Source: Rotaria sp. Silwood1
Taxonomy: Eukaryota > Rotifera > Eurotatoria > Philodinida > Philodinidae
Assembly (NCBI GenBank): GCA_905250075.1
Contig: CAJNOP010000340.1
Location: 124,001 to 188,000 of the forward strand
Direction: 5' to 3'
DNA length: 64,000 bases
A program made the position numbers and the translations under genes. Below the pieces are notes generated by a model that worked only from the letters and a program-made list of their open reading frames with translations, had not been told where the DNA came from and made no database searches. This document shows positions 12,732 to 23,472 of this stretch, piece after piece (the first letter of the stretch is position 1; each line of letters starts with the position of its first letter).

Positions 12732-15700
12732 GTGATTTTGATTTCAAGTACTTCTTTGAATCAAGAAGCTCTTCAACTGAGGAACAAGCTTCCTTAGAAC
12801 AGCTAACTAAGCATAGTGAGAAGCATTATGAATATTTTTTTACAGACTTAGAACTTGAATGAATGTCAGTCTGTAAACATCGAAAGTAAATGTTCTGAAT
12901 AGGGAAACATCAAAGAGTCTTGATGTGAAAGCAATAAATGGTAAAAAAAAACATTTTTTTTAAATCGAAGATGAAAAGCTATCGAATGTATAAAGACGTT
13001 GATTTGTAGAAATACTGAAGAACAAATGTCGAAAGTCAGCATTATTGATTTGTGAAGTTAATTTTTGTCTAAGTTGACTACTAAGAAATTTAGTATTATG
13101 TCACATTCAGGTTACCACTTTTGACCCGGCCTGGCCTGCAGATCAGGCTAAAATTTCAAATTCAGCCTGGCCTGCCCGCCTGGCCTTCTGTCTGACAAGT
13201 TGCAGGCCAGGCTAGCAGCTCACTTTTGACCAAGACATAACTTACTTTGTTAGTATCATTTTATTCAGTAATTCTTTTTTTTTTCGGCATGCAAAGCTTG
13301 TTTTTGATAATTATTGTACCATTTCTAGTGCGTTCATTCCACCGGTACGGTGAAAAATAGAAGTGTCTCGTGTATCTTTAGTTCTTTTATTTTTCTAAAT
13401 CAATTGTAGTATGTCGAGAGAATATTTTTCGCTAGATATTGCTGAGATTTTAATGATACACCTTCAAAAGTCGTTCAAGTTTTTATCATTTTTCCGTGCA
13501 AAAATAAATGAAAAACAAATATTATTTCCAATATCTTTGTGAATTCCAATATAATCTAAAATAGAAATCGTTTATACACCTTTTCTTTCATCTTTCAAAA
13601 ATTCATTAGGGCAAATTCTGAAGAGGTTTTGGATTGATTTGTTAGAAACACCTGAAATGCGTTTAAAAAATTCTTAGTAGACAAGATAAAAAAACTGTTA
13701 AGGATAAATACAAAAATACTACAACGCCATAAACGTGCACAGTGCGTTGACTATTTCTGTCCTTAAACAAGTTGCTTTTAGTAATGTGTCAAACTGTTTC
13801 AAAAAAATATGATCATATCTGTCTACGGTCTAACATCAAAATGAATATTACTTTCAAGGACAAAATAAACATTACTTTTTTTAAACCGCATCCTCTAATC
13901 AAACACATGATTACGATTAGATTTACACGTTTTTTTCAAATATTTGAGCCGACTCAGGCCTAAAAGCTTCGCTGCCTATGCTTTTATCAGTGTGCAAATA
14001 TTCATTTCAATATTCCAATTTCTTTCGATATAAAAAATGAAATAAAACGAAAATATAAACATCTCAAGATAATTTACTTATTTTTGGATGATAACAGTTC
14101 ACAAGTAACAGTTATTGTAGAACTACTTAGTGAACAAGACATATTCTATTAATATAACGTTTAGTTTTGCATACTAATATCAGGTGAATGAATACATATT
14201 TCATTGACAAGATACATTTTTAGATTGATTAAGGATTTGAATTCCAATCAGCGTTACAGTTTCCCCAAAGAATATTATCTAAACGGACTTGAATCTAGAC
14301 GATAAATATGAAGAAGAACCATTATAATACAAAAAAAATATTCATTTTTAATGTAAATAAATTACTATTATCATCTATTTCTTCTTAATGAACATGTCAG
14401 ATTTATAACGTCAGTATGAAATTATTGTTGTTTTTTTTCTATTATCACTTTGTTTGTATTTCGTCTTAACTTGCATGAAATGAAACTTATATTTCTTCTA
14501 GTCATTTTTCTTTTGCATATTTGGTTAAAATCTGTCAATAAAATAGAAGAATGATAAAATAAAATACTCTTCTTGATGTAAAGTACAGATTTGTGAATAG
14601 TTTATAAGATTGAAATCAGAAATCAAGAGGAAAAAAGTATTAGGCCGAAAATTCAAGAATATGAAGATTTTCTTTTGGTAACTAGATGTTCAAACCGATT
14701 GATTGATCAATAGTGACGTGACTGGATATTTTACAACTTTTCTCGTCTGTCGTTGTCGTCAACTATAAATGCCTCAGACTACAGTGTCAACTGAAAGTTT
14801 TCAATACTTCCAAATTCTTCTTGATTTCAAAAAGCTTTGAAATGTACAATAAAGAAAGAAAATGAAGGTAGATAGAATACTGACAAGAAACTAGATAAAA
14901 ATATGCCTGAAAACTGATCCTGGATGTAGAAAATTTTCAAAAATCGAACATTTATTTTCATGTTGCGTCAGTGATAATCTAAAATTTTTCCGAAAAACTG
15001 CTGACACAGCCAATCAGCTTACGTCTCTACTGCCGAAACAATTCCTACCTCATCAGCCACGATTTTATTTAAATCATACTTGGAACCAGACCAGCATACC
15101 AGTCAGTTTGCTGGTGGTTTTTCCGAGACTTTTTATTAATTTTTATACCATTAAAACTAGTCGAATTTGCTCGGTTTTATCGATTTTCATGACTTTAACG
15201 ATTAAGAGATGTGGACCTGAGAGTGTTCGACTGACAAACTTCTAGTTGCCATCAAATTTCCACTTGTAAATATTGAGCTCTTTTTTAATAAATAAATTAA
15301 GAATTTTTAATTATATTTTATTATATATTAAACTAATTTATTATATCTTATGAACAAGTTAAACACTCATTTATATAAAAATCAATTTATGTTTAATTAA
15401 GATAAAGTTTTTGTTTATATATATAGATTTTTCTTTAGTTGTTTACTATTTCTATTTAATCTTATGAGTATTCATTTTTATTTGTGAATGAAGAAAAACT
15501 AAATAAGAATATTGAAAATTATTCTAAATATAGAAATATTCTTTCGTTTAATTTTTATTAGAAATCAGAAAATATAAGAGTAATATATGTATTGATTATT
15601 AGATAAAGAAAGAAAGAACAAAAATACATATATATATTATCTGTATAGAAAGAGTAGAGAATACAAAAAAAGTAATAATATATTTATTGAATTGATGAGA

Positions 15701-15848
15701 AGTTGATAAAAAAGAAAATCTCAGATAATCTATGAACAATATTTGATTTTGAATTCAATTCGACGATCATCTTGAAAATATAACATTAATAATAAACAAA
15801 ATAGAAAAATTTAATAAATTGATTATTGAAAACATACAGAAAAAAAAA
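12732..15848. other. Intergenic, no gene recognised; short GC-rich patch
   Basis: Long AT-rich stretch without a supported gene. A local GC-rich patch at about 13121-13225 repeats CCTGGCCTGC-like words in both orientations, between two copies of CACTTTTGACC (13111 and 13222), so it may be a very short inverted-repeat relic. No splice-linked coding exons could be followed elsewhere in this stretch. Confidence 0.4.
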
Positions 15849-16570
15849 CTACCAAGTTTCTACTAAAACTTCTACATAGTCTGAATCATAATTATCCAAT
15901 AAATTGTCATTATTTCTATGCTCACTAGTAATTGATTTTGGATGAACATTACAACTAATTGAATATGATTTTGATGGTAAAAAAAAATTTTCATTTTCAT
16001 ATCCATAAAATATAAGTACATTTATCATTTCAAAATGAGCAAAAATAATATATAAATAATTATAATTCATATAAATCACTAATAGCAACAGAAGATGGAT
16101 CAGAATAAATACCAATTGAATAAGTTTTTATTAAGATTTATATTTCCATTAGAATAAGTAATAAAAATAAGAACATTATTTATTTGACAACTAACAACAA
16201 TAACCCTTATCAGAATTAATATCACCAATAGGAAATAAAATAAGGAAATTATTTTCCGTTGAATAAATTTCTTGACCAGAAAATAATCCATTTTCATATT
16301 CTAAAAGAATTCCAATATTATTTATATCATAATTAGCAATAGAAATATCAGGATTATTATCATTATTAAAATCACCACGAACAATTGATTTTCAATTCGA
16401 TTTATCACCAATTTGATATATTAATCATGTTGCAGCAGGTTCGAATATTATTATGAATAAATATTCCGTAATTATCTTCACAAAGATTCCTAACAAAAAT
16501 GTCTAATTGACCATCATTATTAAAATTATAAATAATACTTGATGATGAATTTGTAAATAAAAAATAGTTT
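15849..16570 (-). pseudogene. FG-GAP/VCBS-repeat protein remnant
   Basis: On the minus strand, broken frames spell several degenerate FG-GAP/VCBS repeat units: FNNDGQLDIFV near 16520, VRGDFNNDNPDISIANYD-like near 16370, NNIGILLEYENGLFSGQE near 16300, then YSNGNINLNKN and YGYENENFF further on, ending in DYVEVLVETW and a stop at 15849. Such repeats form beta-propellers, often in secreted or surface proteins, and are abundant in bdelloid genomes (from memory). Several stops and frame changes interrupt the units (for example just after GDINSDKGYCC near 16195), and no start or signal peptide is visible. I read it as a decayed gene fragment. The alternative, several short exons, would not remove all the stops. 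Confidence 0.55.
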
Positions 16571-16696
16571 TTTACTTTTATTATTTTTTTCTTTGTTTTT
16601 TTTTAATTCGGTTTGACATCTAGAAAAAGAAATACCAAATTTTACCAAGTGAAAATTTAAGTATTACACATCAATGGTTAACAAGTATACTTTTAC

Positions 16697-17709
16697 CTAT
16701 TCACTTTCAGATGGCAATCGCCGGACACGTCGATGTGGTGCTCGAACAAGACGTCGAAGTCGTCTTCGCATACGTGCTGCCGCTCCTACTAGTTGTAATT
16801 GTTCGTTTTGTGGAACTTGTTGTGGTTGTGCTACGATTTGTTGTTGATGGACTGGTGGTGATGATTGTTGTTGTGAGACCTGTGGTTCTGGTTGTTGTTG
16901 TTGTTCGAGTGGTGGGGATGGTTGTTGTGGTGGCACGGCTTGTTGGAGTTGTTGGATCTGCTGCTGAAGCTGTTGAATTTGTTGCTGAAGCTGTTGAATT
17001 TGTTGTTGGAATTGTTGTTGGGATTGCTGTTGTTGTTGTTGAAGCTAAAACATAAGAAAATCGTACCAATTAATTCGACAATGTCAAAAACACTTACGTT
17101 AGCAATTTCTTGGAGAGCTTCAGCCAGTTGTTGTTCAAGAGATTTTGGCTAAAATTAGAGAAAAGAAAAATTGATTAACAATGCAAAAAATAATTAATGA
17201 TGAAGAAATGGTTAAAAGCATACATCACTATGAAAGTAAAAAAGAACTAAAAACATGCAAAAGACCTATCTATTATTTTCAACAAATTCTTACAGTTGAT
17301 GGAGGTTCTTGCATTCTCTGAAAGAAGCAAGTAGATGTTTGGTAAGCATTCAAAGGCACATCAGTCAAATAAAGAATATAAGAATTTAGCATCACAATCA
17401 GACAATAAATAAGTACATATATACAGAACAGAGATGAATAGATATACAAAAAGCAAGAATGTGTGGAAGGGTTAAAAAAGCAAAATCATTCTAAATCTTT
17501 ATGTGCATCCTCATCCCTCTAACATTTAACTTACGATTACGGGCAAGTTTCTGTTATGGCACATGATGTTGATGCTGAAAAAAATAGGTATAGTTCAGTG
17601 TTCAATTAGACAAAAAAAGACCCACTGGGTAGCTTCATTCGTTAATAGAAGGCAGAAAAATATGAAAAAAAATACTCACTTTGACGAGGAAATGATAAAC
17701 GTGATAGAT
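16697..17709 (-). CDS. Gln-rich, Arg-tailed protein assembled from micro-exons (function unknown; 5' end not found)
   Basis: Five minus-strand exons bounded by GT..AG sites join in one frame: 17709-17680 (30 nt), 17574-17535 (40 nt), 17318-17295 (24 nt), 17148-17098 (51 nt) and 17044-16697. The spliced product reads MCHNRNLPVI, RMQEPPST, PKSLEQQLAEALQEIAN, then a long Gln-rich coiled-coil-like stretch of QQIQQLQ heptad-like repeats, a Pro/Gln region and an Arg-rich tail (RMRRRLRRLVRAPHRR) ending PSESE. An ATG lies in the 40-nt exon, but the frame stays open upstream, so the true start is probably farther up. A further candidate exon lies near 19074-19134 (GPKYNRVLFNCPCHW). No family is recognised. 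Other frames over the Gln tract are also open because of CAA/CAG repetition, but only this frame is carried through four splice junctions. Confidence 0.5.
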
Positions 17710-18353
17710 CTAGAAAAAAAAACAAAGGTGACTTTTATTTGATGAAAAATATTCAAAAACACGAAAATAGAAAATATCAATCGTTATATCGCTCAATCAG
17801 ACTCTCGTATTAATTGTATTAATTAATGCAAAAATAAATGTAAATGTGACTTCTCTTTTCACTGTTGATATATATACCGTAGAATCAATCAAGAATAAAG
17901 GGAAACAAAGATTATTCAACTTCAACAACTGTGTTCATTTGTAACATGGATAGACTAGATCGCAACATAGCATATATTTCTTTTGTTGCACATTCTGGTA
18001 TACCATTGGTCAAAAGAAAATGATCATCCACAAAACAGTTTTACAAGTGACGCTAGTAGTTCAAGATATCAAATTATCTAACTAGTGACGGTTTGTTACT
18101 TTCTTTTCTTTCTCGCATCTTCTTGTGACAATTGTCTGTTAATGAAAATTTAACAGAAACAGTGAAATTTTATTTCCATATATCGACAATGGTAAGAATG
18201 ATTCCATTATGTTAAACAATGGCAAACAAAATGAAATCATAATCTTAACTTAGTTCGACTAAACAGTATTAAACAAGATCTAAACGATATTCATGAATAT
18301 TTCCCTTTTTCTATTGTTTACCTCAATTGCATCAATTTTAGAATGTAATTTTT
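17710..18353. other. Probable intron or 5' region of the micro-exon gene
   Basis: AT-rich, no open frame. A donor-like minus-strand GTAAAC at about 18316-18321 follows a short open segment (18322-18350) that abuts the palindrome-capped repeat, so an exon of the micro-exon gene may have been disturbed there. This is speculative. Confidence 0.25.
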
Positions 18354-19471
18354 GTGTACTCAAAAAGTGAGTACACTACTAAAATCGGTCAGTGTGTCCG
18401 GCCGTCCGTCCGTCCGTTTATTCGATAACTCTTCACAATTACATTCGATTGAGCTGAAATATTGTGCACAGTTTAGTCTTGACAATATCTCGGTCGAGTT
18501 CGAAGATGAGAAGGATTCGTCAAGAAATGGCTGAGTCATCGAAAAAATTGTGATTTTTGACCAGACCATCCCTGAGGGGGGGGGGTACGGCAATTTTTCG
18601 AAAACAATTTTTTGCTCATAATTATTCACAAAATACATAAATCGACTCAGTTTTTAACGCTGATTCTGAATCTGATATTAGTTTTGAACCGAATCATAGT
18701 TTTGTGTACTCAAAAAGTGAGTACATTATATAATAGTCAGTGTGTCCGTCCGTCCGGTTGGCTGTTTACATGATAACTTTTGACAGCAGAGTCAGATTGC
18801 GATGAAACTTTCTACACAGCTTAATCTTCACAATATCTCGGTCGAGTTCGAAAATGAGAAGGACCGGCCGAGCCGTTCCTGAGTTATTGCAAAAATACCC
18901 ATTTTTCCCTACAGCTTTCTGTGGAAAAATGGACCCATCGCGACTTTCGTAAAAGACTTTTCCTATCATACTCAATTAAAACCCCAACTATTGTATACCA
19001 TTCGATAGAGAATTTCAAGAACTACAAAATGATATATAAAACATAAAGAAACAAGAAGGTTGACTTACCAATGACAAGGACAATTAAAGAGAACTCGGTT
19101 ATATTTTGGTCCACGATCTAATTGATCCACAAATAGAGCTTTATCTTCCGGTCACACTGACGATACTTCGAGATTTTCAGATATGGAGAACTCGAATGTG
19201 TACTGCACTTCCATCGAAATACTATTAGTTGTGCAGTGACCAATAGAAATGAAGTTATAGGAAAAACGACTTTCTTAGGGTAAACCAAGGGGAAAAGTTC
19301 AGACTTGAGCTGTATTCGGTCCCATGTCCTATTGGTTTGGCAACGCGCAATAGAAATCAACATTTTAAATGGTAGATTTCACAGTATAATTTTGATATTC
19401 AGCCAGTCTAGGATGATTGATTTGTATGATTCACTTTTTGAAGTACACATAACTCTCGGATTTAAATCCGA
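18354..19471 (+). repeat. Palindrome-capped interspersed repeat (copy 1, composite)
   Basis: It starts with an 8-bp-arm hairpin, GTGTACTC-7 nt-GAGTACAC (18354-18376), followed by a GTCC-rich segment and the word CAATATCTCGGTCGAG. The same head is repeated at 18704-18726, so two heads lie in tandem. The right end carries CACTTTTTGAAGTACAC, an inverted version of the head, and the 16-bp perfect palindrome TCGGATTTAAATCCGA at 19456-19471. The same head and tail occur again at 62433-62837, which shows a dispersed family. There is no coding potential. A TIR DNA element without transposase is likely. The unrelated piece at about 19070-19390 suggests truncation or insertion inside. Confidence 0.65.
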
Positions 19472-19690
19472 AGCTTCCGCATTTATTATTCTAATTAGAT
19501 AAATCGTTCTTTTTTTGCATGTGAACCTGCATCTGAAAGATATTAATGATTTCGATTTCTTTGTATTAGAACAAATATCTCATTAATATTTATCATTGTA
19601 TTTTCATTCTCAGTTGCAGATATTTTTCTATTTCTAAATATATCATTTGGCTTATTCTAACTCGAAACAAGAAAATCTAAGTCCGAGTAT

Positions 19691-20074
19691 TCAGTACCAA
19701 TTGAAAAAATCGATACTAAAGAGTGCTTTGATGTAAATTTCGAAAAAGAAGTTGTAAATTTCACTGTACATTTGATCTAATAATCTACATAAGGTTCTGT
19801 AGCAAGACCGACCAGAAGGCTTCGCGTAATGTCGATATTTAAAATGCACAGTGCAGATTGCGATGGTGAAGAGCATCCATCGGTAACAGAAACCGTCATA
19901 GAACACTTCTTTCGTCCTGTCTTGCTCTAATCGATTCGCTGTACTACAAAAAACGTTTTCAATGAGAGAATCATTGGTATCTTTCTTAATTTTTATATTG
20001 ATTTGATCATTTTGATCAGGACAAAACGACAAAGCAAGAATGAGTAGAAAAAGAAAGACATAATCTTTTATCAT
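19691..20074 (-). CDS. Hypothetical short ORF with signal-peptide-like N-terminus
   Basis: An open frame of 127 codons starts at an ATG at 20074. The first 18 residues (MIKDYVFLFLLILALSFC) resemble a signal peptide, and the rest is Cys- and Tyr-rich with no family I recognise. No introns can be placed with confidence. It begins just 47 bp from the inverted-repeat element at 20121 and lies where the missing 3' half of the neighbouring mariner would be expected, but it contains no mariner catalytic motif. It could be a real secreted protein exon or chance. Confidence 0.25.
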   Translation of the reverse strand: MIKDYVFLFLLILALSFCPDQNDQINIKIKKDTNDSLIENVFCSTANRLEQDRTKEVFYDGFCYRWMLFTIAICTVHFKYRHYAKPSGRSCYRTLCRLLDQMYSEIYNFFFEIYIKALFSIDFFNWY

Positions 20075-20120
20075 CAGTGAAACGAGTTTAAATGAAATGA
20101 ATACAAGAAACAAGAAAATA

Positions 20121-20921
20121 TCAACTCTAGAGAAAGTACTGAGATCAGGTACCCATGTACTGAGAAAGCTCTAGCAGGGTACCCAATATGGGTACTTTGA
20201 AAATTCTCAGTAATTTTACTGATGTATGTCCTGTTTGAGGTATCCGTAAAAGTGCATTCACTGAATAAGTACTTGCATGGATACACAAGTCTGTAACTTT
20301 ACTGAGGAAAGCTCGACAGGGTATCCTAAATTTGTCGCGTTCTGTGTGGCGACTATTCATTCACCGTTTTCTTTTTTACGTACGGCTCTATATAAACAAC
20401 TCGATAAATCATAAGAAAATAATCAATTTTCATACTAATTTTTTCTAAATTATTTCTTGACTATTTCTTAGTCGAGGAAATGCCGAGCTTGGTCGTAAAT
20501 TAAGATCGGACTACCCTGAAGTGGTTCACGACCAACTCAAGTTGAGTCGGATTCCGACATTGTTCCTGCTAAGTTTTTGGAATTGAAAAAATTAAATTGA
20601 GTAAAGTAAAAAAAAATGTAGTAAATTATCTCAAGAAAAATAAAAAATTTTAAAGAGTCAAAGATCAGGTTCGATCCTGAACATACTGAAAATTTGGTGA
20701 CAGGGTACTTCGAAATATTATACAATGGTACCCAATTCAGTACTTGATCAGTACCTTTAGGTACCCAATTACTGTGCATTTTTCAGCAGGGTACTTGCCA
20801 AAGCACCACTTAGGTACCTGTAAGTACCTGCAAGTACTTTGGTACCCAAAAGTTCCTGTGACATACTGGTATCAGGCTACTTTTTTGGGTACCCTTAACC
20901 CAGTATATTCTCTAGGGTTGG
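20121..20921. mobile_element. GGTACC-rich inverted-repeat element inserted in a mariner copy, TA target site
   Basis: The ends match as inverted repeats: TCAACTCTAGAGAAAGTACTG at the left and the complement of CCAACCCTAGAGAATATACTG at the right. TA flanks both ends (20119-20120 and 20922-20923). Length 801 bp. The interior is dense in GGTACC and AGTACT words on both halves, which look like subterminal protein-binding repeats. There is no transposase ORF. The right boundary cuts the mariner frame, so this element inserted after the mariner. Confidence 0.65.
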
Positions 20922-20923
20922 TA

Positions 20924-21506
20924 GTTGCGATGAGACGTCATTAGTTCCATATAAGCGTCAACCCTGAGTTGGAGCTGACGTGGTGACAACTCATGTGGTA
21001 TCCAAACACCATATTTCCACGTTTTGCCTAATTCTTTCAGACGTGTTTCCACTGTAGCATGAATGCATCCAAGTCGCTCTGCTAAACACCGTGTAGTCAG
21101 TCTAGGATCTTCTTCTATGATCTGCTTCAAAACATCCAAATCCACATCTAGTGATCTTCTGGAACGAGGTAAATCGTCGAGTTCTAAATTAGCGTTCTTG
21201 AACCGATTGAACCAATGTTGCGCTGTACGAATGGAGAGTACATTCTTGCCCATCGTGCTGCATATGTTGCTGGTTGCTTCCATTGCTTTGTGACCCAAAC
21301 AAAATTCATGAAGCAAAAGCACCCGGTGGTCTCTAAGAGATATCTTCAATTCGAATTCGAGATCAACGTCCATATCTATGATTATGTTATTGTTCGAAAG
21401 AAATTCGTACCCCCTTTATATACCTTCAGTATGGAAACTTCTAGAACTTTCTTGACTGTTCTAGGAAAATTAAAGAAAAAACGCAAAAACTTTCTGGTCA
21501 ACCCAA
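20924..21506 (-). pseudogene. mariner transposon, 5' half: TIR, promoter and helix-turn-helix domain only
   Basis: A mariner-type terminal repeat (TTGGGTTGACCAGAAAG on the minus strand) ends at 21506 next to TA. A TATATAAAG box lies about 85 bp inside. The ORF starts at the ATG at 21373. It encodes the paired-like DNA-binding half of a mariner/SETMAR transposase: TAQHWFNRFKNANLELDDLP, then PRSRRS, IIEEDPRLTTRCLAERLG and WVPHELSP-like (WIPHELSP), ending MTSHRN. The catalytic DD34D half (normally about 200 aa more) is absent. The frame stops a few codons inside the GGTACC-rich element, and no catalytic motif appears beyond that element's left end at 20120. The copy is dead. Confidence 0.8.
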
Positions 21507-21508
21507 TA

Positions 21509-23472
21509 GTTTTGTGTTATTATTCATAGCTTGTTACATAATAGCATGTAGTTATTCTACTTCATATGTGATTTAAGGTCGGAATAAATCATAAGGCAAC
21601 AATGCTTTTTAATCAATATACAAAAATATTAACGAAATCATAAAACTTTTACAGATTAAGTTAAAAAGATCAGTTTTATTATTGATGACAATGATATTTA
21701 TTGATCATACCACTAAAAACAAAACTAATACCTATGAAAGATTGTATTCAATCTATTCACATGTTTAAAAAGAACAGGTATTAAATAGATGAATATCTAT
21801 GTAAAACGATTGGTATAAATTCTATTTTGTTCAATATAGTGAATATCTATGTATGTATTGATCGGATATCTCTTTTCTAATAGATGAATATTTTGCTCAA
21901 AAATAGTTTAATTAATATAATTTTCACCTTATTTCTCTACTATATGAGATAGGTGATCTACTAAAATAAGATCAATTTGACTAGTGAGACTTGTTAATTA
22001 AAATATATATGAACAGAATAGTTATTTAGAACATATATTCATTTTATTTATTTTCTCCTGAAAATAATTTTAAATATATAAATAAATAAATATTGTTTTG
22101 ATAGATTATCCAATAATCATTTGACAATGATTATTTTCAAATAATGATGATGAAAAACAAATCATTGAATGAAGAGCAAAATGAAAACAAAAAAAAACAA
22201 CATGTTGAGTATTTAATGAAATTTGATAATATTGAATTTTCATTGAAACTATAATGAAAAGATTTTAAACCAATAGAAATAGATCTTATGAAAATAAATC
22301 AGTGAAGTATTGAAACATAGTCAACATCACATTCTGTTCTAATAAATAGAAAATTAATATAAGTATTCAAGCTTCTTATTTTCTTTGTATTTTGTTGATC
22401 AACTGCTATGAGACATCATTTAATAAACAATCGACGAAAAATTAAAGCTCATTGATTTATTTCATTATATGATAAACATTGTTTAACAATTCCCGATATC
22501 TATGTCATTTTTATCGAACTGATCATAAGTTCTTAACAATTTCAAATGGATAGGTTAACCTAAAAAAATGATTTAATTCACGTTGATATCATGTTTGTTT
22601 AATCAAGTTCTCTTATAAACATAGAATTATTTTCTTTATTTCATTAAAATCATTATCTATCAACTCGAGACTCTTGATTAACGAGAATTGATTACATTGA
22701 TTTTTAAGATAAATATCTGATAGGTCAAAAGCTAGAACAATAATCTCTATCTTAAATAACATTCATATATTTATAATGATTCAACTTTGAACAATTATCA
22801 ACAAAATAAACTAGTAAACATTCATCTATTTTACATTTTACTATAGAAATCCTATACATTTCAAAAAAGATAATCAATTAGAGCAAGTTGAACAACTCGT
22901 AGACGAAAACAGATGTTATCAAACACATTTTGCGTCACATACAAGATAATTAGATCATATTTGAACTTTTCGAATATGTTATCGATTAATAAAATAGTTC
23001 TATTTTAAAATATATAGACAAAATGTTTCTATGTTGTATAACTTATTCAACAATGAGAAGAGTTTTCTAGGGGTTAAATATATCACTTAATTAGCTGTAA
23101 ACAGCGCAAAAATAATTCTCAACAGTGAATACTCTATTATTCGATATAGAAATTGAGAAAATCAATTAAAAAAGCAACTATTCCGAAATAGTTTGATGTG
23201 CCTTGAACTTAACAAGAAAGTAATGAAAACTCTTGTCATTTTATCTATTCACCTTCGTGAATTCTTCAACTTGTCATAATTGACTTTGTATTTAGAAATA
23301 CAAGAAGATTTTTTTGTTTGTTTTGTTCGATAAAAACCAAAATAATGATGATATATTATCTACAAATCTTATTTAATTGAAAATATTAAAATTCGAATAA
23401 GAAAAAAGAAAAAAGAAAAAAGAAAAACTCCAGTTCCTCAAAGAATGGATTGAAAATTTTCGGACAGTTGCA
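21509..23472. other. Intergenic, no gene recognised
   Basis: Very AT-rich. The right-hand 70 bp before 23473 are the TTLL10 3' side, with AAAAAG repeats near 23400-23425. No coding or strong repeat signal is seen in the rest. Confidence 0.5.

Noticed and set aside
16711-17152. Plus-strand open frames rich in Val/Leu
   Set aside because: They mirror the CAA/CAG-rich minus-strand exon and cross its splice sites without phase support.
20664-20685. GGTTCGATCC T-loop-like word
   Set aside because: The loop is part of a short palindrome inside the inverted-repeat element, with no cloverleaf around it.
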